Assembly: GCF_018424695.1 (NCBI RefSeq)
Contig: NZ_QTNQ01000037.1
Coordinates: forward strand, 1-37,718
Reading direction: 5' to 3'
From: Vannielia litorea
Lineage (GTDB): Bacteria > Pseudomonadota > Alphaproteobacteria > Rhodobacterales > Rhodobacteraceae
Length of the DNA: 37,718 nt
The notes under the pieces: model-generated
What the model was told of the DNA's origin: nothing
The model's database searches: none
The model's input: only the letters and a program-made list of their open reading frames with translations
Shown here: positions 5,964 to 14,179 of the stretch, one piece after another
How the letters are laid out: each line of letters begins with the position of its first letter
How positions within the stretch are numbered: the stretch's first letter is position 1
Program-made: the position numbers and the translations under genes

Positions 5964-7951
5964 CCGGGGGCCGTCCAGTCAAACTGTGCCTCCCTGTCGC
6001 GCAGTCCGGTGGCCAGCGGTGCGCCATTGGCCAGCAGGGTGAAGGGCGGGTGGCCATCACGCAGCTTCACCACCAGCGCGCCACCGGTTTCCAGTTCGGC
6101 CCCGTCGGGCGGGTAGGCGAGCTTGGGCGCGTCGGGCGTGGCGCTGGAGAGTGCGGCGGAGCGCGAGGCGAAGTGGCGCAGCGGCTGGGGCAGCTGGGCA
6201 TTGCTGACGGTCAGCACGCCGGGCGGCGGCGGGGCAAAGGCCTCGCGCCGGTCCTTGAGCCGGTCGAAGCTGGAAAACAGCAGCGGCCCGGCCACGCCCG
6301 CCCCGAAGGCCCCGGGCACCGAGGTGCCATCTGCCCGCCCGATCCACACGCCGATGACGTGGCGGGCGTCATAGCCAACCGCCCAGGCATCGCGGTGGCC
6401 ATAGCTGGTCCCGGTTTTCCAGGCCATTGGCCCGTGGGAGGCGCGCTGCGGCGGGCGGAGCTGGGCAAGGATGTGGGTCACCTGCCAGGCGGCTTCGGGC
6501 GAGAGCACGCGCTTGGGCGTCGGCTGCTGCGGGCTGCGGGCGGCGGAGAGGGCAATGCTCTCACCGCCCCGGGCAATCGCTGCGTAAAGCTGTGTGAGGT
6601 CTGTCAGCGTCACCCCGAGCCCGCCGAGCGCCACGGCAAGTCCGGGCCGCCCGCGCGGCAGTTTGGGCTCCATCCCGGCGCGGCGCATATGAGCCAGCAG
6701 GCGCTCGGGCGTGAGCGCCTCGGTGAGCTGGATGACGGGAATGTTCAGCGATTGCCGCAGCGCCTCAGAGAGGCGGATGGTGCCCCGGTAGCGGTTGTCG
6801 AAATTCTGTGGCGCGTAGCTGCCGAAGGCCATCGGACGGTCTTCGATCAGGGTTTCGGGGTGGGCCAGCCCCTGATCGAAGGCCAGGCCATAGACCAGCG
6901 GCTTCAGCGCCGAGCCGGGGGAGCGCAGGGCGCGGGTCATGTCGATCCAGCCCGCGCGGGTGTCATCGAGGTAGCCCGCCGAACCGACGCTGGCGAGGAT
7001 CTCGCCAGTCTGATGGTCGGCCACGACGATGGCGACCGAGATGGTGTCGCCGATCTCGCGCGCGGCCTGCGCGGCCAGCGGCTCCAGCGCGGATTGCAGG
7101 CGCTTGTCGATGGTGGTGTCGTGGCGGGTGCCGATTGGGTTTTCTGCCAGCAAGTGATCAGAGAGGTGGGGCGCCAGCGCCGGAAAGTCGCGGCGGCGCG
7201 CGGGCACAGGGTCGCGCAGGGCCGCCTTCGCCTCTGCCCCGGTCAGAAGCGCCTTGCCCACCATCCGCTCCAGCACCCGGCCCCGGGCGGCGGTTGCCTC
7301 GTCATTGGCGCGGTCTGGCCTGCGCCGTTCGGGCGATTGCGGCAGGGCCACCAGCAGCGCGGCTTCCGCGGGGGTCAGGCGGCGCGGCTCCTTGCCGAAG
7401 TAGGCGAGCGAGGCGGCGCGCACCCCTTCGAGGTTGCCGCCGAAGGGCGCGCGGTTGAGGTAGAGCTCGAGGATCGCCGCCTTGCCGAGCCGCCGCTCCA
7501 TCGCCAGCGCCACGCGCACCTGCCGGATCTTGCCCTCCCACTGGCCCGTCGGCCCGTCTTCAAGGATGCGGGCCACCTGCATCGAAAGCGTCGAACCGCC
7601 GGAGATGACGCGCCCGTTCCACACCGCCTGCGCCACGGCGCGCAGGGTCGCCCGCCAATCAACGCCCGGGTGGCTGCGGAAGCGCTTGTCTTCATAGGCC
7701 AGCAGCATCTCCACGTAGCGCGGATCGACCTCTGCGAGCGTGGTGTGCAGCCGCCAGCGGCCGTCAGAGACGGTGTAGGCCCGCAGCAGGCTGCCGTCGC
7801 GGGCGAGCACCTCGGGCGAGGTTTCCGCCACCAGCGGCGGCAGAACGGTGGCTTCGATCCAGCCGTCGAGCTTGTCGCGGCCCAGCGCCAGGGCGAAGAG
7901 GGCGACGGCGGTGACAACCGCCAGTCGGCCCATGAGCCGCTCACGCCACAT
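5894..7951 (-). CDS. pbpC: penicillin-binding protein 1C, bifunctional peptidoglycan synthase
   Basis: This 685-residue protein is anchored by one N-terminal helix (about 8-25) and makes and crosslinks peptidoglycan in the periplasm. Glycosyltransferase-51 domain: catalytic E87 in AYEDKRFRSHPGVD, then GGSTLSMQVAR (118-128) and RAPFGGNLEG. Transpeptidase domain: SxxK nucleophile S347-A-L-K350 in LRSPGSALKP, SLN in RQSLNIPV, and KTG in AWKTGTSYGHRDAWAVGYD. A BiPBP_C domain closes the protein (last ~85 residues). The ATG at 7951 has GGGAGGG about 9 nt upstream and overlaps the end of the preceding gene by 11 nt. As in E. coli, it sits downstream of an alpha-2-macroglobulin gene; that protein and PBP1C are thought to cooperate when an attacker has breached the wall. 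Confidence 0.95.
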   Translation of the reverse strand: MWRERLMGRLAVVTAVALFALALGRDKLDGWIEATVLPPLVAETSPEVLARDGSLLRAYTVSDGRWRLHTTLAEVDPRYVEMLLAYEDKRFRSHPGVDWRATLRAVAQAVWNGRVISGGSTLSMQVARILEDGPTGQWEGKIRQVRVALAMERRLGKAAILELYLNRAPFGGNLEGVRAASLAYFGKEPRRLTPAEAALLVALPQSPERRRPDRANDEATAARGRVLERMVGKALLTGAEAKAALRDPVPARRRDFPALAPHLSDHLLAENPIGTRHDTTIDKRLQSALEPLAAQAAREIGDTISVAIVVADHQTGEILASVGSAGYLDDTRAGWIDMTRALRSPGSALKPLVYGLAFDQGLAHPETLIEDRPMAFGSYAPQNFDNRYRGTIRLSEALRQSLNIPVIQLTEALTPERLLAHMRRAGMEPKLPRGRPGLAVALGGLGVTLTDLTQLYAAIARGGESIALSAARSPQQPTPKRVLSPEAAWQVTHILAQLRPPQRASHGPMAWKTGTSYGHRDAWAVGYDARHVIGVWIGRADGTSVPGAFGAGVAGPLLFSSFDRLKDRREAFAPPPPGVLTVSNAQLPQPLRHFASRSAALSSATPDAPKLAYPPDGAELETGGALVVKLRDGHPPFTLLANGAPLATGLRDREAQFDWTAPGYLQLTVIDASGRSARASIRVLD

Positions 7952-8501
7952 CGACGGTGCCCTCCCAGAGGCCGGGGTAGTGGGTGACGAAGCCGGTGGG
8001 GTGCACCTTCAACTCCGCCTTGAAATTGGGCGAGGCATAGCCGAACCGGCCCGCGCCCTTCTGGGTGTAGCGCTGCGGCAGGCGCTCCAGCCTGCCGTCA
8101 TCTTCCTCGCGAAACCAGGCGGCCGCCACCTCCTCGGTGCCCTCGAAGGCCAGCCGCCGCAGCGGCAGAAGGTTGGTGGCGGGGGTGAAGGCCAGGTCGA
8201 TGTCCACGCAATCTTCCAGTTGCGACGGACCATCGCCAAGACACCAGCCGACCGGGCCGCGCGCCATGCGCCAGGCCACCTCCTTGCCGCCGACAAGGCC
8301 TGTCACATCGGCGGTTTGCGCCTCCCAGGCGGCGTTGCAGCGCACCACGTAATCCAGCGCGGTGCGCTGGCCGCCATGGTCGTAACGGGCGTGGCCGCAG
8401 AGCATCCAGCCGCCCGGCTCCTCGACAAGGCGGCAGCTGTCTTCCCCGGGCCGGTCGAGCCGCCGCCAATGGGCGGTGGCGTGGGGTTTGCCACTCTTCA
8501 C
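7941..8501 (-). CDS. putative glycolipid-binding protein (Glycolipid_bind family)
   Basis: This 186-residue protein has no signal peptide or membrane helix, so it is probably cytosolic. The signature of the Glycolipid_bind (formerly DUF1089) family is clear: AHWRRLDRPGEDSCRL at the N-terminus, LDYVVRCNAAWEAQTADVTG, the core CVDIDLAFTPATNLLPLRRLA, then LPQRYTQKGAGRFGY and a C-terminal VHPTGFVTHYPGLWEG. The start is a GTG at 8501 preceded by AGGAG. It lies 12 nt below the macroglobulin stop and overlaps pbpC by 11 nt, so the three genes are one operon. The family name comes from structural similarity to lipid-carrier folds; ligand and function are not established. Its place between two envelope-repair genes suggests a role linked to lipid-linked wall precursors, which is inference. 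Confidence 0.85.
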   Translation of the reverse strand: MKSGKPHATAHWRRLDRPGEDSCRLVEEPGGWMLCGHARYDHGGQRTALDYVVRCNAAWEAQTADVTGLVGGKEVAWRMARGPVGWCLGDGPSQLEDCVDIDLAFTPATNLLPLRRLAFEGTEEVAAAWFREEDDGRLERLPQRYTQKGAGRFGYASPNFKAELKVHPTGFVTHYPGLWEGTVDVA

Positions 8502-8513
8502 CGGTCTCCTGCC

Positions 8514-11500
8514 CTATTCCACCACCGTCACCCGGCCCGCATCGGTGCGGGCGCGGAAGGCGGGGCGATACATATCCTCCACCGAGGCTGCCGGGTGGTG
8601 GTAGCTGCCTGGCGAGATGGCGCGCACGATATAGGCCAGCTTGAAGGGCTTGTCCGAGCGCCAGTTGACCGCCGAGAGGAAGCGCTCCTGCCGGAATTCC
8701 GAGTGCTCGGCGCCGGTCGTCTTCAGCCACGACAGTTCGCGGATGTCGCCGGAGCGGATCAGCGAGGGGTTGTCGATCTCGAAGCCCGCGGGCAGCGCAT
8801 CGTCCACCATCAGCCGTGCGTCGCGGCGGCCAAAGGGTGTGACGGTGAGCACCACCACCATGCGCTCGCCCGAGGGCACGGCGCCAAGGTCCACGCCCAT
8901 GCCGTCCATGGTGAAATACTCGCGGGTGATGGAGTAGCCGTTGCCGCCTGCGGGCTCGGGCTCGGTCGGCACGCCGAAGGTGGTCAGCGTCAGCGTGGTG
9001 GTCTCGCCGCTGTCGTTGCGGATATCCACCGGCTGCGCTGCCGTTTCGTCGGCCAGCACCTCGACCAGCGGGCCGGAGACGGGCTGGCCGTTGCGGGTGA
9101 AGCCGTCACGCGGGGCGGACTCGATCAGCGCCTTGGCGGCCATCAGTGTCCAGACCTTCTCCTGCGTCGAGCGGTAGCCGCTGGCCCCCGTCACCCGCAC
9201 CGATAGCGCCTCGCGGTTGATGGTGTTGCTCCCGGCCTCTGCCGCAAGCGCCAGCACCCCGGCAGCGTCGCGCAGCTTGGTGCCATAGTCGTCGCGCCAA
9301 TAGCTCGCCTCCTGTCCGGTGGGCTCCGAGGCAAGCTGCGCCGCCGCGCGCGCAAACATGGCATCTGCGCGCGTCGGGTCGCCGTAGAGCGACAGGGCAG
9401 TGCCAAGCTGGGCCGCGCCCAGCGGCGTGGTGAAGGCGGCCCCTTTCACGTCGGCGTAGTAGCGCAGATCGCCCATCGAGGCCGCGCCCTCGCGCGCCAG
9501 CACCATCAGGCCATAGGCAATCGCCTCGCCGCCCTCGTCGAAGTCGGAGGCGTAGTTGACCTTGTTGCGCAGGTTGTCCAGCGCGTTTCGGAAGGCGATG
9601 GCCGGCACCTCGTAGCCCTGCGCACGTGCCCGGCTGAGGAAGTCGGTCACATAGGCGTCGAGCCAGAAATCGCCGTTGTCGGCATACCACAGGCCAAAGC
9701 TGCCGGAGGCCGACTGCCGTGCGAGGATGCGGGTGATCGCCCCTTCCACGCGCTGCCGGGTGTCGGCGTTTTCCTCCAGCCCCATCGCGCGGGCCACCTC
9801 GTCGAAGTAGAGCAGCGGCATGGCGCGCGACGTCGTTTGCTCGGTGCAGCCATAGGGGTAGCGGTCGAGCGAGGCGAGCAGGCCCGGCACGTCGAACCGG
9901 CCCAGCGGCCCCAGCGCCAGCGTGGCTTTGCCGGTGCCGGGCTGGAGCCCGGTAAAGACATCGCGGGTGAAGGCAAAGTTCTGCCCCGAGGCCAGCTCGA
10001 AGCGGGAGGTGCGCGAAATTTCAGGGTCATTCACCTGGATCGGCAGGTTCAGCGACTTGTCCAGCACCTCGCCCGCGGGAGTCGTCAGGGCGATATCCAC
10101 CTTGGCAAGGCCCGGCTGCCCGGCGACGACGGTGAGCGGCAGGCGGATGGTCTGGCCCTCTGCCAGGTCCATCGTGGAGGCCGCGCCGGTAGGCAGGGTC
10201 ACGCCATTGCCGGTGATGTCGAGGCCGATCTGGCCCGTCTCGCCCGAGGCATGGGTGATTTCTAGCAGCATCCGGCCTTCGTCGCCCGGCGCCATGAAGC
10301 GCGGCAGCGAGGCCTGCAGCACCACCGGATCGCGCACCAGCACATCGGCCGAGGCCTGCCCCACCCCCGTGTCGGACCATGCCACCGCCATCAGCTTCAC
10401 CGTGCCGTTGAACGACGGCATGTCGAAGCTGGTGCGGGCGTAGCCATCAGCCCCCACCTCGAGCGGGCCGGAGAAATAGGCCACCAGCTCTTCGGTCGGC
10501 GGCGGCGATTGCATCCCCGCATTGGCGTTGGCGTCGCCGCCCGAGCGGATTTCGCCCATTGCGCCGTTCATCCCGTCGATGAGGCGGCCATAGATGTCAC
10601 GCATCCCCATGCCGAGGCGGCGCTGGCCGAAGTAGTGGCCCGACGGGTCGGGCGGGGTGAAGCCTGTAAGGTTGAGAATGCCCTGGTCGACAGCCGCGAT
10701 TGTCACGTGGGCGGTGTCGCCCGGGGCCACACCCTCCACCTTCAGCGCCACATCGAGCGGGCCACGCGGGCGAATCTCGGCAGGCACCTCGAAACTGGCG
10801 GCAAGTTGCTTGGCTCCCGGGTCCACGCTGGCATGGCTGAGGCCCAGCGCACGGGCCGGGCCCCGCTTGTCGGCCAGGTCCATCGGGCGGATCACCGTGG
10901 CCGTCACATAGGCGCCTGCGCCCCAGTCGTCCGTGACCGGAAGCTGCACCAGCGTGTCGGCCTCGGCCTCCACCTCGACGGTCTTCATGTCGATCAGCCG
11001 GTTGGAGACCACGGTGACAAGCGCCTTGCCGGAGTAGCGCGGCACGATCCGCAGGGTGGCGGTGTCGCCGGGCTTGTAGCTTTCGGCGTCCAGCGACACC
11101 TCCAGCGTGTCGGGCGTGCTCGACACATCCACCGGCGCATACCAGCCCGCGTAGAACTCGTAGGAAGCCGAGGTGAATTCACCGTCAAGGCGCTCCACCA
11201 CCAGCTCGTAGCTGCCCCAGTCCACCACGCCGGACACCTCCAGCGGCGCCGCGCCCAGGCTGCCCTCGCCCACGGCGATGCGCTCGCGCCGGGTGATCGG
11301 CTCCCAGTTCCACGCGCCGTATTCCGAATACCACTGATAGCGGCGGGTCACGCGGTTCAGCGTCCACTTCACCTGCATCTCGGTGGGGGCAAGGTCGGCC
11401 CCCAGCGCGATGACGGAGAAGGCGGCTTCGGTGCCTTCGGGCACAACGCCGTCTGCGGCGGGCCTGATGCCGATCATCGGCTTGCCGGGGCCTGTGACCA

Positions 11501-13982
11501 CCGCCTCGCGGCGCTCCACCGGGCGACCCGAGCCCTCGGCGACGCGCACGGTCAACCGCGCCTCGATGGGGCCGTCGAAGCCCTCCATCTCGTCGGGCAT
11601 GGTCAGCTCAAGCTGGGCCATCCCGTTGTCGTCCGTGGTGGCGCTGTTGAGCCAGGAGGTCTTTGGACCTGTGCCGTTGTTCGCGGTGCCGAAGTGGTAA
11701 CCCGGGAAGCCCTCAAGCTGGCGGCGCGGCGCGATGCGCAACTCGCCTTCCACCGGCAGGCCCGCGCCCGGGGCGCCGAAAAGGTAGCGCACCTCCACGT
11801 CTGCCGTGGCCTCGCCCTCCGTCAGCCCCTCGGTGGGCACCTCGATGGAAAAGTCGATGCGCTCGGGCAGGAAATCCTCCACCAACACCGTCTTGGTCGC
11901 AATCGGCGGGGCTTTCGGGTCGGCATGGAGCGCGATATTCCACGCCCCGCGCGGCACCACGCCCGAGGTGGGCATGGAGAAGACATGGCCGCCGTTCACC
12001 CCGCCGTTGGAGAAGTGGCGGGCATATTCCACCCCGTCGGGGCGGGTGAGGATGGCGGTGAGCGGCAGGCCGTCAATCGCCGTGGCGGTGGCGTCGCGCA
12101 CCAGCGCCGTGGTGTAGATGGTCTCACCCGCGCGATAGGCGCCCCGATCCGTCGTCATGAAGGCATCCACCGCGCCCGCAGGCGCGCGGCCCTCGACGCC
12201 GCGGTCGGAGAGGTCGAAGGAGGGATCGGTGAGCGAGAGGAAGCCCATGTCTTCCTCGCCGTTCTTCACCAGCACCATCGCGGGGGCCGCGCCGCCCCGG
12301 CCAAGGGTCAGGCCGGGCTCGAACATGGCATAGCCCTGCGCGTCGGTTGTGGTGGTGCCCAGCTCGCGGTTTGAACGAGAGAGCAGCGTCACGGTGAGGC
12401 CCTCCATCGGGTCGGCGGAGGTGAGCGAGCGGGTGAAGATGTGTAGCCCGTCCGCGCCCGACATCGAGGCAAGGCCGATGTCGGAGATCACGAACCATTG
12501 GGTGGCCGCAGGGTTTTCATAGGGGTCGGCCCCCCGGATCGCGGCCTTCAGCGCATAGACGCCCGGCGGCAGGTCAGAGATTGCCTCGGCCATCGGCAGG
12601 CGTGTGGTGACATCCTCATTCAGCCGCCGCTCCATGTGGCCGGTGCCTTCCCAGACGGTTTCGGCGATGTCGCCGTCGAAATAGTCTTCCTCCCACTCGT
12701 TCAGCGGGCGGCCGAAGTAGCTTTCCTGGATGACACGCAGCAGGTTGCGGTCGGACACGCGGTTGAGGGTGAGGTCCACCTCCTCGGTGTTGACGGTGAC
12801 GATGGGAATGCCCGCATCCGCCGTCTTGGGCAGCACATAGGCCCGGCCCGGAAAGCGCACCTGCGGATCGCGGTCGCGCACGTAGAACGACAGCTCGACA
12901 TCCTTGATCATCTTCTCGCCGGAGGCCGAGGGCAGGCCCGCGCGCAGCACCACGCGGTAGCGCTCGCCGTGGGTGAGGCCCTCGATGCACAGCTGGTTGC
13001 CCGAGGGCTCGGCGGTGAAGGAGGTGCCGTGGAGCTGCACGTAGGGCGCATAATCGGTGCCGCTTTCGGCCAGCCGCTCGGAGAAGGTGGCGCAGACGCG
13101 CGGCACGGCGGGGTTCGGGTCCACCTGATGGTCGGTCACGCGGAAGCCGTATTTGCCCAGCGCGTCATCCAGCGCGGCCTGGGTGGCGGGGCTGGGCAGG
13201 GTGGATTGCGCGAGGCGCAGGGCGGGGATCATGTCGCGCCCGCGCCCGGCACGCTCCAGCGCGGAAGCCAGAATGGTGAGCGCGCCGGATTGGTCGGCGG
13301 CGCTGTCGGCGCGCAGGTAGCCGTTGATGGCGGCATTCAGAGCCCGGCGCTCATATTGGCGCTTGCGCGAACTGGTGTTGTTCTCGGCCCGGGCGTCGAG
13401 GGCATAGCGAGCATAGTCGATCCACTGATCGTCGCGGTCGGCCAGCACGATGGCCGGGCCGATCCAAACCATCGCTTCGCGCAGATTGCCGTTGCGCGCC
13501 GCCTCCAGCGCGCCTGCCTCCAGCCGGTCGAGTGACCAGCCTGCGGGCGAGTGCAGCGCGGCCATGCCATCGGCGAAGTTGCGCGCGTTGGTCAGGTCGC
13601 CGGAGCGCAGGAAGTCGAGCGCCTCGGCCCGGGCGCGGGCCTGCGTGATGCGGCCCTCGGGTTCGGTGATGACGGTCGCCGATTGCGCGCCCTGGTAAGG
13701 CTCGCGGCGCTCCACCGCGCGCTTGGGGAAGCACGAGTTCGAGCGCGCATTGAAGGTGAAGGCGGTGCAGGCGGCATCGGCCATGCAGGCGGTGCGGCAG
13801 GCGTCATAGGTGGTGTCGAAGAGCGCGCGCAGATCGGCGCCGTAAAAATCCACGTCCTTTTCCGGCACCAGCCTGCGCTCGGGGATGGGCGCGGGCCCGG
13901 CGGGCCCCTGCTGGGCTGTTGCAGGCAGGCCGGTGGCGGCGATGGCAAGAAGGCAGAGGAGGGGCGCGAGTATGCGACGCAT
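8514..13982 (-). CDS. yfhM: bacterial alpha-2-macroglobulin (YfhM-like) protease trap
   Basis: This 1822-residue periplasmic protein begins with a signal peptide MRRILAPLLCLLAIAATG...TAQQ (13982) cleaved by signal peptidase I. There is no lipobox cysteine, unlike the E. coli lipoprotein. A PAN/apple-like Cys-rich domain follows (about 35-95; cysteines in TTYDACRTACMADAACTAF). Then come macroglobulin domains and a bait region, and the thioester motif GCTEQ (C1379 to Q1382) in YPYGCTEQTTSRAMPLLYF, so covalent trapping of attacking proteases should work. After it lies the alpha-helical thioester domain and a C-terminal receptor-like domain. A frame reaches back to 14204, but the signal peptide fixes the start. 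It heads the operon with the Glycolipid_bind protein and PBP1C. Confidence 0.93.
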   Translation of the reverse strand: MRRILAPLLCLLAIAATGLPATAQQGPAGPAPIPERRLVPEKDVDFYGADLRALFDTTYDACRTACMADAACTAFTFNARSNSCFPKRAVERREPYQGAQSATVITEPEGRITQARARAEALDFLRSGDLTNARNFADGMAALHSPAGWSLDRLEAGALEAARNGNLREAMVWIGPAIVLADRDDQWIDYARYALDARAENNTSSRKRQYERRALNAAINGYLRADSAADQSGALTILASALERAGRGRDMIPALRLAQSTLPSPATQAALDDALGKYGFRVTDHQVDPNPAVPRVCATFSERLAESGTDYAPYVQLHGTSFTAEPSGNQLCIEGLTHGERYRVVLRAGLPSASGEKMIKDVELSFYVRDRDPQVRFPGRAYVLPKTADAGIPIVTVNTEEVDLTLNRVSDRNLLRVIQESYFGRPLNEWEEDYFDGDIAETVWEGTGHMERRLNEDVTTRLPMAEAISDLPPGVYALKAAIRGADPYENPAATQWFVISDIGLASMSGADGLHIFTRSLTSADPMEGLTVTLLSRSNRELGTTTTDAQGYAMFEPGLTLGRGGAAPAMVLVKNGEEDMGFLSLTDPSFDLSDRGVEGRAPAGAVDAFMTTDRGAYRAGETIYTTALVRDATATAIDGLPLTAILTRPDGVEYARHFSNGGVNGGHVFSMPTSGVVPRGAWNIALHADPKAPPIATKTVLVEDFLPERIDFSIEVPTEGLTEGEATADVEVRYLFGAPGAGLPVEGELRIAPRRQLEGFPGYHFGTANNGTGPKTSWLNSATTDDNGMAQLELTMPDEMEGFDGPIEARLTVRVAEGSGRPVERREAVVTGPGKPMIGIRPAADGVVPEGTEAAFSVIALGADLAPTEMQVKWTLNRVTRRYQWYSEYGAWNWEPITRRERIAVGEGSLGAAPLEVSGVVDWGSYELVVERLDGEFTSASYEFYAGWYAPVDVSSTPDTLEVSLDAESYKPGDTATLRIVPRYSGKALVTVVSNRLIDMKTVEVEAEADTLVQLPVTDDWGAGAYVTATVIRPMDLADKRGPARALGLSHASVDPGAKQLAASFEVPAEIRPRGPLDVALKVEGVAPGDTAHVTIAAVDQGILNLTGFTPPDPSGHYFGQRRLGMGMRDIYGRLIDGMNGAMGEIRSGGDANANAGMQSPPPTEELVAYFSGPLEVGADGYARTSFDMPSFNGTVKLMAVAWSDTGVGQASADVLVRDPVVLQASLPRFMAPGDEGRMLLEITHASGETGQIGLDITGNGVTLPTGAASTMDLAEGQTIRLPLTVVAGQPGLAKVDIALTTPAGEVLDKSLNLPIQVNDPEISRTSRFELASGQNFAFTRDVFTGLQPGTGKATLALGPLGRFDVPGLLASLDRYPYGCTEQTTSRAMPLLYFDEVARAMGLEENADTRQRVEGAITRILARQSASGSFGLWYADNGDFWLDAYVTDFLSRARAQGYEVPAIAFRNALDNLRNKVNYASDFDEGGEAIAYGLMVLAREGAASMGDLRYYADVKGAAFTTPLGAAQLGTALSLYGDPTRADAMFARAAAQLASEPTGQEASYWRDDYGTKLRDAAGVLALAAEAGSNTINREALSVRVTGASGYRSTQEKVWTLMAAKALIESAPRDGFTRNGQPVSGPLVEVLADETAAQPVDIRNDSGETTTLTLTTFGVPTEPEPAGGNGYSITREYFTMDGMGVDLGAVPSGERMVVVLTVTPFGRRDARLMVDDALPAGFEIDNPSLIRSGDIRELSWLKTTGAEHSEFRQERFLSAVNWRSDKPFKLAYIVRAISPGSYHHPAASVEDMYRPAFRARTDAGRVTVVE

Positions 13983-14080
13983 GGGAAATGACCTCGGATC
14001 TGAAATGCGATGAATCCTTGTCGATGGTGACACGCGCCCACATCCCGAGTCCAGTAGCGGCGCGGCGAAGTGAACGGTCT

Positions 14081-14109
14081 TTGTCTGATTAAGACAGTTT
14101 AAACTGTAT
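14081..14109 (+). promoter_or_regulatory. candidate promoter with an embedded 14-bp palindrome upstream of the hybrid kinase
   Basis: The 197-nt divergent region between the macroglobulin and kinase genes contains a perfect palindrome ACAGTTTAAACTGT (14094-14107). TTGTCT (14081-14086) and CTGTAT (14104-14109) are spaced 17 nt and could be -35 and -10 elements reading toward the kinase, which would put the palindrome over the spacer and -10. It could be an operator; no regulator is identified. Confidence 0.4.
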
Positions 14110-14179
14110 CGGGGCAGAACCTTCACAGGGCGTGCCTTAACCATGATTCCCAGGGCCGCCGGGCGGACGGGAGCATGCG

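Noticed and set aside
5720..7987. 755-codon plus-strand open frame
   Set aside because: It is antisense to pbpC, Arg/Gly/His-rich without any domain, and is a high-GC shadow frame.
10509..12374. 621-codon plus-strand open frame
   Set aside because: It is a shadow of the alpha-2-macroglobulin gene on the other strand; composition is typical of antisense frames.
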